A DNA stretch of 64,000 bases from Whitmania pigra (lineage: Eukaryota; Annelida; Clitellata; Hirudinida; Haemopidae), in NCBI GenBank assembly GCA_021613335.1, contig JAJTWR010000452.1, forward strand, positions 62,001 to 126,000, in the 5' to 3' direction. Shown here piece by piece: positions 38,476-48,806 of this stretch (positions are counted from its first letter, which is position 1; each line of letters opens with the position of its first letter). Both the position numbers and the translations under genes were made by a program. The notes under the pieces were generated by a model. It searched no databases. It saw only the letters and a program-made list of their open reading frames with translations, and had not been told where the DNA came from.

Positions 38476-39785
38476 GAATTACTTATTAAATGTAATAAGT
38501 TGTACTTATTATTATTATCATAATAATCATCATCATCATTTATGTTGTTTTGGTTCCCAAGTCACTCATTCGATTCTTCCAGCATTTGAAATGTGAACTT
38601 TCACGTGAGTTAAAAAAATGATGTTTTGTAATATTTATTTTCTTAATTTGTAATAATTGAAAAAATGTTTAGTAATTTTTAATTTGTTGCTGTTTTTGTT
38701 TTTAAACTTGTTTCCTAAATTATCATTCGCTTCTGAACCCCGAGCCCAAAGTTTGCATGTCGTCCACAAATAAATTTAAAAACAAATGTTGAAAGAATGA
38801 AAATATTAATAATTTATAAATTAGAAAATAATTTAGACTTCTCACATCGACATAACTTCGCTAGAATATTATTTGAATGAGCATTGATACATTGTCAGCA
38901 AAAGAGGCATGACTAATCTCAAATGGCGTGAGAAAATGTCAGGAAATGTAGGCAACATCACGAATGTTTTCATACAAAGTCATTCTCGAATTGTTACCAC
39001 AAATCTTTCAAATCATTCAAATTATTTATAAACAACGTTTGATGCAAACTCCACACAAACATCTCACATTCTCTGAGCTCTGTTTCGAAGCCACTCCTTT
39101 GATGCTGCCAAAAATAAACACAGCCAAAGTTTAACAACTTTCTGAACCGACGGAAACACAAACTTTTGATTGAAACTGATGATTTAAACGCACGACCTGG
39201 TCTTTAAACTCATCTTTGAAGACTGATTTAGACACATAGAGTCTACGTCCTGGACGATGACCTCCGTGTAAATAAACATTCTCCTATTTGCCGCTCAAAC
39301 ACAAGGTGTCTTTCTTCAACTGGAACAATCAAATAACCTTCGCCTACGTGCCAAAACAAGGTTCGTTTGTATTTCCGGGGATCGCGTTGCCAATTAAGAG
39401 AATGCAAACAACTGGAGAGAGGGACGGATTGAGAGAAGAAGGGATGCTCTTTGGCGCATGCCGACCCTGTCTGTTATCTGATAATGATGTTTGTTTTATT
39501 GATAAGGAACCTTTCTCGCGCGTTTTCGGACTCATATTGGGTATCCATGAATGGTGTTGATTAAGCTTTACCGACAGAAAGATTATTTCTAAAATAATTA
39601 CTTCCTCACGTATTTGACAACTGTCTCTTCTTGATGTAAATACAAATATTTGCATCAGTCAATACTTGGTCGGGCAAAATGTCAAATAATATTTATGATT
39701 GTTGAGCAGATTTATTGTGCAACGCATATATTTACGTATTGCTAGCCCGTGTAATTCAATAAAATGCAAAATTATTTTTTTTAAT

Positions 39786-39993
<208 letters not shown>

Positions 39994-40279
39994 TTAGTAA
40001 TAAATCTATTGTTTGAGTAAAACGTCGATTGATTCAGTAGACAAACATTGATTCCCTAATGTACGAATGTAAGGTCAAACATGCAACGAATGAATGGAAT
40101 GCGAAAACATCAGAAGTCTTCGTCCTGTCATGTCCACGTGAGCGATAAATGAGACAGAAGGTCCTTTGATTAAACCGCCGTCACTGCGTATTTTGAAATT
40201 TTGATTTTTTTTCTATATTTGAGATAATATTCATAAATGTACAAATAATATTTTTAATATGAATATAATTCGATCAATT

Positions 40280-40383
40280 CAAACCGTGGATGGAAAGCCG
40301 TGGTGACACTGGATTGTGGGCCGACATTTTATAGTTTAATATGAATGGCAAAATGATTGTCATGTTTTTCCCTGAAATGTCGG
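40280..40383. pseudogene. Rearranged fragment of a TCAF-like gene with an inverted half
   Basis: Bases 40280-40329 match the sense strand of the TCAF-like gene at about 42874-42923 (shared AAACCGTGG and GGATTGTGGGCCGACATTT, few mismatches). Bases 40349-40383 match, in inverted orientation, about 42908-42942 (reverse complement GCCGACATTTCAGGGAAA). The two pieces overlap in GCCGACATTT and so form a 10-bp stem with a loop of about 45 nt. This is a non-functional foldback scrap of the coding region around the GLWADISGKY motif. Confidence 0.8.
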
Positions 40384-41500
40384 CTATTAAAATGGTTGAT
40401 ATTAAATATTTTTAATTATTATTAAAGAATTTCTGAATATAATAGCCTCTTGCTATTGATTTTGTGGACTCATCAGGTGATGAGTTGAACAGATGTTGGA
40501 TAAAACACGGCATAAAATGACCATCATAAAAGTTTATTTAGGATTTATTTCGAATTTATTTTGGCTCTCATTTTGCCATTTTGCTGGATGGCACAAGCTT
40601 CCCGCCGTTCACTTCCGGAACACTTAATCATCCTTTTTCGGAACACTGGATGCTGAGATGAAAGTTGTAAATTTATATTTCTGATCATAAATTCTTTTTA
40701 AAATGTTTGAAGAAACCAACATCTTTTCTGAAAAGTTTCTGTTTTTTTTTTATTTCCAAGAAATATCTATTTAAATAAGTAAATAAAATAAAATTAATAG
40801 ATAATAATATCAGAATTGTTAATAATTCCATTAATGATGGGCATAATTTTTTATCCAGGTTGTATCGATGGGATTGAAATTTCTATAAAACGTCCATTTT
40901 GATGTTTCGTGCGAGCATCTGCCTTCGTCATCGTTCAACAATGTCTGCTTCATCCGATCAATACATCGATGTATAAATAAATAAATGAGAGAATTGGAGA
41001 ATAGGAGTTTTCAAATAATTTCAATATGTATTTTTTAATTAATTAATTTAATTATTTATTTTATTACTCTAATAATTATTTATCTATTTATTCAATTATT
41101 TATTTAACAATTAGCAAATTAAAATATATTTAAATTTTAAATTTAGCATTTCATATGTTTTTATTTCCAGGATAAATATTTTTGAAATAAAATGTCAACA
41201 AATTTAAGCCTAACCGAGAAAAAATAAAATTTAAAAATAAAATATTGAAAAGGAATTTGAAATATTAAATTTATTTTGACATTTAAAGGTCCACTTCTCA
41301 CTGATCAAAAGTCCTGCAAGATCGAGTCAATGTGACACCAGCAGCAGATAAGAATGCAACCAAACACATTCACACGTACTTTCAAGAATACAAGCCACAA
41401 TCATAAAAATCCAGCCATACAACACTAGGCCTTAGGACATTTTGCAAGCTGACGAAGACTTTATAAAGCTCGCTAACTTGAACAAACCGTTCACACAAAG

Positions 41501-41507
41501 TATAAAA
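41501..41507 (+). promoter_or_regulatory. Candidate TATA box of TCAF-like gene 1
   Basis: TATAAAA in the context CAAAGTATAAAATCAC, about 125 bp before the start codon. It is followed by TTCATCTCATCTG, a plausible start-site region near 41520-41535. A splice donor AAAGGTAAGT at 41560 and acceptors at 41600 or 41625 suggest a short intron in the 5' UTR. Confidence 0.6.
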
Positions 41508-41626
41508 TCACATTTTCATCTCATCTGAAACGAAGAGAAGAGTTGCAACAACAATAAAGGTAAGTTAAAATTAATAATAATTATAATGATTATCGTTTAG
41601 TAAATATCACACAACCGTGTTGAAGG

Positions 41627-43756
41627 ATGGATTCGTGGAGAGATGAGCTGTTGTTTGAAGTTGATCTCATACAGAAGATAGGAATGCCAGGAAGGATCAT
41701 CGTCCTAGGATCTAACGCAGTTGCCATAGCGACTGGTAAACACGAGGAGGACATCATTCTGGCTGCTGGTCAACTCGGAAAAGGACGGATTTGTGCATTC
41801 ACCCACGGAGGATATGGAAAGCAGTTATGCGATCCGAATGGTAACTACCCCAATTCAATCCTTTATCGCAACATCAGAAATTGGGTCGCAGGCAAAGAAC
41901 TCTCGGACAACTTTCGAGTTTTAAAACTTGACGAAAGCGAGCCTCAGAAAATGCAGGAACTTCAGAGCTATGATTTCGTTCTCTGCCTTGCAGCTAAGGA
42001 AACAACTTCCCCTCATGTTCTAGAGGAGTACTTAAAAGCCGGTGGGGGTATGGTATATGCAACAACACCTTGGGGATGGATGCAAATTAATCATGGTAAA
42101 AAGGCCTACGAGGTGCCATACGGTAAGATTTTGATTGATGTTGGGATTGTGTTTTCAAAAGGGATATCGAATGATCACGGATCAGGATTTGCCACCGAAT
42201 TGAACAAAGCTGACAATGCCAACGTCGAAGATAGCTTTTCAAAAGCTACGCATGACATCAACGAAATGATCGACAAAGTAAACTTATTCTCACAAGTCAA
42301 CGATCTTCCTCCTCACCTGAAAAATAAATTCAAGAAAGATCTTCATAAAACTTGGAAAACGGTGAACGAGAAAGTATCCAAAACATTTCATTCTGGAAGA
42401 ATTAAGACAAACAACAAACTGGATAGAAAGTTGCTCGATCTCTGGCTCCTCTGTGTTGAAGGGCATCCGGTTAAAAATTTCAAAGCACCAGCCATTACAT
42501 ACTTTCCTGGCGATTTCGAGAAAGCGCCTCAACTCACTAGCAAGACAGTCAAGTTTACATCGGAAAGGGAAGATTTCTTCTTTAGTTCGTGCTATTTGCC
42601 AGCGGGAGATGTCGTGAAAATAAATGTTACGAAGCTTACAGAAAGCTGGACAGTCATTGTCGGTGCCCATACGGACTTCTTGGAAGGTGATAATCTGAAT
42701 AGATGGCCAGACATCTCTTGGAGGACCGAGATCATAAAACCTGGACCAAAGGAATTAACGAATCCTTTCGGTGGGTCCATTTATTTCTTGAGTCCAAAAG
42801 ATGGTCAAAATACCATCGAAGTCACCATCAATGGCACGGCTGTTTGTCCCAGGTTCGACTCACAATCGCAAGGCAAACCGTGGAAAGAAAGCCGCGGTGA
42901 CCCTGGATTGTGGGCCGACATTTCAGGGAAATACATGACAGTCACTTTGCCCTCGTCTTCTATCAGAAATTACGACGATCCAACTGCAGTTATGGAACTT
43001 TATGACCAATTGCTAAGAGCTTACCACGACTTGAGAGGGTCCAACATTGATGCTGAACGAAGAATGTGGATTGTTGCAGACATTCAACCCAGTTGTGGCT
43101 ACATGCATGCTGGGTATCCAATTGTAACCGGACTTGACGTAGCAGATCCAGCTAAGAATGAATTCCTTCTTCTTGCGGAAACTTTTAAGAAACATGGTTT
43201 CTGGGGAGTTTTTCATGAGATTGGACACAACATGCAAATGGGGGAGTGGACCTTTCAAGGGACTGGCGAGGTGACAGTGAACATTTTTACTTTGTATGGA
43301 ATGGATGTCATTTGCGGAATCGATCCTTGGAGCCATCCTTGGTTGCTGAATAATAAAAATGGAGCAATATCCTACCTGAGAGCTGGAGCTGACTTTGGAA
43401 AGTGGAAAGCAAATCCAGGATTGGCTTTATATTTCTACGCTCAACTTGTTCATTCTTTTAAGTGGGAAGCCTACAAAAGGGTATTCCGTCGGTATAACGC
43501 ATTACACCCTTATCTAAAACCAAGGAGCGATCAAGAAAAAATCGATAGGTGGTTCTATTTTTTCTCTGAAGAAACCAAATTTAATCTGATTCCTGTCGCC
43601 GTTTTGTGGGGCATTCCAATTTCTAAGGGCGGTGTAAGCGATATCAACACTTTTAAATTGAAGCCATTTTTGCCCGATGATGACATCACGAGAGAAGTGC
43701 CAGAACGCGTGAAAATGATCAAAGATCGCTTTCCCGATCTCACCCAAAGTCTATGA
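41627..43756 (+). CDS. TCAF-like protein with M60 peptidase domain, copy 1
   Basis: An intronless coding region of 709 residues. It resembles TRPM8 channel-associated factors (TCAF/FAM115), though human TCAF1 is longer (about 920). The N-terminal part has PGRIIVLGSNAVAI, then EEDIILAAGQLGKGRICAF, a Rossmann-like pattern shared by the family. The middle contains NPFGGSIYFLSP, and GLWADISGKY lies just ahead of the C-terminal part. The peptidase M60 motif HEIGHNMQ (His530, Glu531, His534), with Glu548 in GTGEVTVN as third ligand, is complete, so zinc binding and proteolysis are possible. There is no signal peptide, so it should be cytosolic. Vertebrate TCAFs bind and regulate TRPM8; whether this protein has a channel partner or a peptidase substrate is unknown. 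The start lies in TTGAAGGATGG, a context nearly shared with copies 2 and 3. Confidence 0.9.
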   Translation: MDSWRDELLFEVDLIQKIGMPGRIIVLGSNAVAIATGKHEEDIILAAGQLGKGRICAFTHGGYGKQLCDPNGNYPNSILYRNIRNWVAGKELSDNFRVLKLDESEPQKMQELQSYDFVLCLAAKETTSPHVLEEYLKAGGGMVYATTPWGWMQINHGKKAYEVPYGKILIDVGIVFSKGISNDHGSGFATELNKADNANVEDSFSKATHDINEMIDKVNLFSQVNDLPPHLKNKFKKDLHKTWKTVNEKVSKTFHSGRIKTNNKLDRKLLDLWLLCVEGHPVKNFKAPAITYFPGDFEKAPQLTSKTVKFTSEREDFFFSSCYLPAGDVVKINVTKLTESWTVIVGAHTDFLEGDNLNRWPDISWRTEIIKPGPKELTNPFGGSIYFLSPKDGQNTIEVTINGTAVCPRFDSQSQGKPWKESRGDPGLWADISGKYMTVTLPSSSIRNYDDPTAVMELYDQLLRAYHDLRGSNIDAERRMWIVADIQPSCGYMHAGYPIVTGLDVADPAKNEFLLLAETFKKHGFWGVFHEIGHNMQMGEWTFQGTGEVTVNIFTLYGMDVICGIDPWSHPWLLNNKNGAISYLRAGADFGKWKANPGLALYFYAQLVHSFKWEAYKRVFRRYNALHPYLKPRSDQEKIDRWFYFFSEETKFNLIPVAVLWGIPISKGGVSDINTFKLKPFLPDDDITREVPERVKMIKDRFPDLTQSL

Positions 43757-45185
43757 TATCAGAAACTCCTGAGTAGATTATGAAAACCGTTCCATGGATT
43801 ATTGGTTGTGTGAGTTTTATTATAACATTCATGATTATGAGCTTATGTTTTCCAGTGACTGAAGTGTCAGTTTATATCAGGAGGGCAATTTCTGCTGACA
43901 TTAATTTGCTTTATATGCTTTCGATGTAGTTCTTGTAAACCACAGAACATAGGGCAAGTTTGCATTTTATTCAATTTATTTCCCATTGCTTAGGTAATCG
44001 GGAATCACAAGCATCGAAGGTTTGAAAGAAAAACTCAGCTTATTTTGTGCTTTCAACGCGTTTGGGTGTTTATTATCGAACCAAAACGTTAAATTTGCCA
44101 AATGCAGCTTAAAAGGCTAACCATGACTTAGAAAATGTGCATTTATATTTAGTATAACATTCATTTTAAATTACAAATGAGCAATGCTTTCACTGTTTGT
44201 TTTTTAAACAACAATGGTCATTTGCTGAGCTATGGCCAAAATATATGTCAGTTTTGTAAGAGGCTTGCAAATATTTTCATGTTATAAAGTTTTTACATCA
44301 TTTAACAATTATTGCATTGCAAGATTTTATTGAAAATCAATAGTTGGATATGACAGCCTACCATTTCAACGATTCCAGAGTATGCCTTATTAAACAATTT
44401 AACCCTGAAAGGATCATAACATAATCTTCACAATAATATCCCACATTATAAGCTTGCTGGTTTGACAAATATGTTTTGCTTGTGTTTCCACTTGTCCTTT
44501 ATTCGAGAATAAATCACATTTACACTTGTTAACCTTCAATATGAAATAAAACTTTTATTAAAAAAATATACGTCACATCAACTCTATTCTACCTTACGCC
44601 TGATACAACTTCAGAGTCTAGAATTTATTTTTAAATATTAGTCACAATTCAAAACATTTCAGACCGCACGATTCATCACTCATCGGTCGTATTGTTTTTC
44701 ACTGCTCACATCGACTTAACGTTATTCACGAGTAACATGTGTGGGAAATGGCTGACATCGATCTTAAAAGCATGATTTAAACAGCAAGTGATCAATTCGA
44801 TTTAAAATATTTACGAGAACCCCGCTAAATTTTGGCATGCCTTGAATTCGAAGTCTGGAATTTTAGCAACAGGAAGAGAATTGAACTCAGATCTTGACTC
44901 GTTGAAAAAGTCAGAAATCAATGAAGAAACGTTGCAGATATATAATACAAGTCGATAGTGGGCGACACATGTTATGCAAAACATTACGAATCATTTTTTT
45001 CCTCCCAATATTAATATGTTAATATATGCAAAGTAATATTATAATGAGCAGCCACGAAATACTACATTAGCAGCTTCGTGAAACGTTGCTACTTGTGATT
45101 TGCCTTCGATTATAGAAGTTTCTGTGTCTAAAAGAAAACAGTAAGAGATAATTTTAGGAGAGATTTTGTAAAAGAAACTTGAAGA
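43757..45185. other. Spacer between TCAF-like copies 1 and 2
   Basis: The first 450 bp or so match the sequence after copy 3 (for example ACCAAAACGTTAAATTTGCC at 44081 and 51227) and probably include 3' UTR. An AATAAA at 44508-44513 is a possible polyadenylation signal. No other gene is seen. Confidence 0.6.
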
Positions 45186-47309
45186 ATGGACACTTGGTGC
45201 GATGACATTTTGTTCGAAATCGATCTCGTTTCAACTCTTGGATTTCCTGGAAGAATCATTGTTTTTGGTAAGCAAGCCTGCCCTATCTTGACGGGGCAGA
45301 ATGAAGAAGACGTAATCATGGCCGCAGCTGAACTTGGAAAGGGTCGATTTTTTGTCTTTGCACACAGTGGTTATGGCAATCAGTTAAGTGACCTGAATGG
45401 ATCGTTTGAAAATTCAACTCTCTACAGAAACGTTAGAAACTGGCTGACCAGGAAAGAGCTCTCCAACAAAGCGAAAATTCTGAATTTGGACTCGTGTCAA
45501 AGCGTAAAAAACGCTAAAGAGTTGGAAACGTATGACATACTGATGAGCACTGGCATTAGGGAATCTGTTGCTTGCCAGACGGTGGAGGAATACATCAAAC
45601 AGGGTGGAGCATTTGTTCATGCAGCTACTCCTTGGGGATATATGCAATTTAATCCAGGTAAGAAACCTTACGAAATGGCTTACGTGAACATTTTACTTGA
45701 GGTTGGTATATCCTATTCTAAAGAACTCTCAAAATCACACGGTCCTGGTTATGCGCCGGAATTAAGCAAAGCCAGTGATGCTAACATGAGTCGCTATGCC
45801 TCAGAAGGGATTGAAAAGTTAACAGACAGAGTTAATCTTTTCAGACAACTCAAAGAACTGCCCCAAAAATATTCTTCCACTTTCCAGCAGATGATCGACA
45901 AACACTGGAAAGTCCTAAACGACAGAGTCACCAGCATCTTATCTTCGGGACAAATTAAGTCTAACAACGCCAAAGAAAAGAAGTTGCTGGATTTCTGGTT
46001 GTTGGCGGTCGATTTCTTGGGAAAGAAAAATTTTAAAGCTCCAGGCGTTAAAAACTTTCCAGGCGATTTTGATTCTCTTCCTAGCTTAACCAAGAAGAAC
46101 GTCAAATTCAGTTCAACATTTGAAGACTTCCACTTTACGTCTTGTTACGTTCCAGCAGGCACAGAAGCGAACGTAACCGTTTCCAAAATTACAGATCGTT
46201 GGACAATTATTGTTGGCGCGCATTCCGATCGTTTGAACATGGAGCGTGTGAACAGGTGGCCCAAAATTACCATTGAAACTGAAATTGATAAAGTCGGAAA
46301 GTACAGCATTTCAAGTCCTTTCGGTGGCTCTGTATACTTTCTAAGTCCAAAACAAAGCAACAGTTACATAGAAGCTTTCGTTAATGACATCGTAACCTGT
46401 CCTAGGTTTGACTTGGTAACGAAAGGCAAATCCTGGAAAGAAAGTCGAAATGATCCCGGATTGTGGGCAGACATTTCTGGAAAATATGTTACAGTGACTT
46501 TACCATCTTCTTCCATTAGAAATCTTGAAGATCCAACGCAAATTATGGAGTTGTACGACCATTTGGTGAAGACATACCACGACCTTAGAGGGACTGACAT
46601 CGACCAGGAGCGTAAGATGTGGATAGTAGCTGACATCCAAACTACTCATGGATATATGCATGCCGGATACCCGATTGTGACTCACTTAGATGTAACCGAT
46701 CCAGGTAAAGAGTGTTTTCTTCTGAATGCGAAATCTTTTAAATCGTCTGGTTTCTGGGGTGTTTATCATGAGATCGGACACAACATGCAACAGAAAGAGT
46801 GGACCTTTGACGGAAAACTCGAAGTAACGGTAAACATCTTCACTTTGTATGGCATGAACGTCATTTGTGGAATCGATCCTTGGACTCATCCGTGGCTGAT
46901 GAAACAAACGAAGGGAGCTTTGTCCTATCTGAAAACTGGAGCAGACTTTGAGAAATGGAAAAGGGAGGCAGGCATGGCTCTGTACACCTATGCTCAACTC
47001 ATCCATAGCTTCAAATGGGATGCTTACAAACGCGTCTTCAGGCGCTATCAGGCACTAAAACCATCTGAAAAGCCAAAGAGTGATCGAGATAAAATCGATT
47101 TGTGGTTTTTGATTTTTTCAGAAGAAACTAAGTTGAACTTGGCTCCAGTGGGCATTTTCTGGGGCTTGCCACTTTCTGAGGGGGGAGTGAAAAAAATTTC
47201 TTCATTAAATTTCATGCCTTTCTTGCCTGACGACGAAATCACAAAGGATGTGCCAGATCGTGTGAAATTCGTTAAAAGTTGTTTTCCTGCATTGGTTCAC
47301 AAAGTGTGA
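45186..47309 (+). CDS. TCAF-like protein with M60 peptidase domain, copy 2
   Basis: An intronless 707-residue coding region in the same orientation as its neighbours, and clearly more diverged from copies 1 and 3 than those are from each other. It has PGRIIVFGKQACPI, EEDVIMAAAELGKGRFFVF, SPFGGSVYFLSP and GLWADISGKYVTVTLPSSS. The zinc motif is HEIGHNMQ (His528, Glu529, His532), and the third ligand Glu546 sits in GKLEVTVN, where the other copies have GTGEVTVN. The start in TTGAAGAATGG matches the start context of copies 1 and 3. No signal peptide. Role as for the family: a TCAF homologue, with peptidase activity untested. Confidence 0.9.
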   Translation: MDTWCDDILFEIDLVSTLGFPGRIIVFGKQACPILTGQNEEDVIMAAAELGKGRFFVFAHSGYGNQLSDLNGSFENSTLYRNVRNWLTRKELSNKAKILNLDSCQSVKNAKELETYDILMSTGIRESVACQTVEEYIKQGGAFVHAATPWGYMQFNPGKKPYEMAYVNILLEVGISYSKELSKSHGPGYAPELSKASDANMSRYASEGIEKLTDRVNLFRQLKELPQKYSSTFQQMIDKHWKVLNDRVTSILSSGQIKSNNAKEKKLLDFWLLAVDFLGKKNFKAPGVKNFPGDFDSLPSLTKKNVKFSSTFEDFHFTSCYVPAGTEANVTVSKITDRWTIIVGAHSDRLNMERVNRWPKITIETEIDKVGKYSISSPFGGSVYFLSPKQSNSYIEAFVNDIVTCPRFDLVTKGKSWKESRNDPGLWADISGKYVTVTLPSSSIRNLEDPTQIMELYDHLVKTYHDLRGTDIDQERKMWIVADIQTTHGYMHAGYPIVTHLDVTDPGKECFLLNAKSFKSSGFWGVYHEIGHNMQQKEWTFDGKLEVTVNIFTLYGMNVICGIDPWTHPWLMKQTKGALSYLKTGADFEKWKREAGMALYTYAQLIHSFKWDAYKRVFRRYQALKPSEKPKSDRDKIDLWFLIFSEETKLNLAPVGIFWGLPLSEGGVKKISSLNFMPFLPDDEITKDVPDRVKFVKSCFPALVHKV

Positions 47310-48806
47310 TCTTCTCATGCATTTTAATGATTTAAGAAACTTACTTAAACCCTACACAGTCATTGACAATATTAATTCTTAACATTTTCAGTTTGTAGTT
47401 GAATACATATTTAGTATTCTCTTTGAACCAGCTCAGTAAGTAGTAAAAAGTTAGTGCTTGTGGTTTCGGATCTAATCTACAGTTTGAACATTTATTACAT
47501 TGAAATTTGAGACAAACTCTTCATTTACAAGCTTTCAAACGATATTTGAAATTATTGATGCAGCACTAACGTTGGTTTCATGATGACACTCACTAGTGAA
47601 ACGGATTAGATTAAATTTTATCTAAAACTTTCTTTGGGAATCGTTTTGGACTTGGTGTGTTAAGCTTTAAAAAGTCGTGTTATGCGTTGTTTGATCTTTT
47701 CATCTTTCGGACATTTAAGACGTATTATCATTTATATACTTTTGAAAGCAGAAATTCAGTGCTGCCAATTTAGTACTGCCATTACGCGGCAAATGCTTAA
47801 ATAACAGCTCTGAGCACAATAAAAGCCTCAGATCTCCTGTCATCAGTCCATTCACAAGTAACTTCAAACTAAGGAAATAACAGTTGTCGACCTGATTGAC
47901 ACTTGCACTTTTTAGCATTTCCCACTTCCACATGTTGACTGAGTTCTCCATTTGCGGATCATTCGAATATCCAGATTCTCTTTACAGAAAAACTGGAAGA
48001 TTCTTATCCCGTGAGACTTTCACTATTCGTTTGTCGCACTTTATAGAATAACCTTTTCTTTTTGCATTTGTCATCTTGTAGAAATAATAATTAATGGTAA
48101 AACACAGACGACATCAACATTTATAAACACAACACGGTGCAACTATATTCTGATTGGTCCGTTTACCGCATATGATTATGCGCTTAGATATTTGCAAATA
48201 TATATAAATATAATTTCTGTTATCGGTATTATATTGTATTAATATTTTATTAAGATCATACTGATATTAAATGGATAACTTATGGTTCAAAACATTAATG
48301 TATGACTCAAGTAAATGCATTACGAGCTTCTAGAAAATTCATGATAGGGCTTATTTTCGGGAAACACGGTAATCAACATTTCTATGTGTTCTGGCTACTC
48401 CTCTCTTATTGATTATCACCACAACATTTATTAATCACTCAATGTATTTATTTATTTATTAATGTTTTATTTATTCAGTTATGTATTATTATTCTAGCAA
48501 TTTTATTTTATTTCGAAGATAAATTTTTGAAATAAAATATAAACAAATTTAAGCTTACCCGAGCAAAAATAGAATCTTGAATTAATAAAATATTAAAAAA
48601 AAGAAATATTAAATTTATTTTGAATTCATTTAACAAAAGCCTTACGTAATCAAGTTGAGCAGTAGGTAAGAATACACCCAACCATATTTACATGTAGTAT
48701 CAAGAATACAATGCAACGGTAAAAGTTAATTAAAATAAAGTAAATAAAATTATAATATTTATAAAGATTGTAATTTAGTGAATATTATCTTCAACCGTGT
48801 TGAAGA
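47310..48806. other. Spacer between TCAF-like copies 2 and 3
   Basis: AT-rich. An AATAAA near 47817 could serve copy 2. From about 48480 the sequence aligns with the region upstream of copy 1, but lacks the block of about 150 bp that in copy 1 carries the TATA box and first exon. Confidence 0.6.

Noticed and set aside
39288..39655. Overlapping ORFs on both strands near 39.4 kb
   Set aside because: The plus-strand ORF lacks an ATG start, neither has recognisable domains, and the GC is only slightly above background.
42290..42780. Minus-strand ORFs antisense to the TCAF-like genes (also at 43013-43747, 46364-47242, 49470-49960 and others)
   Set aside because: They are shadows of the long coding frames and recur only because the genes are duplicates.
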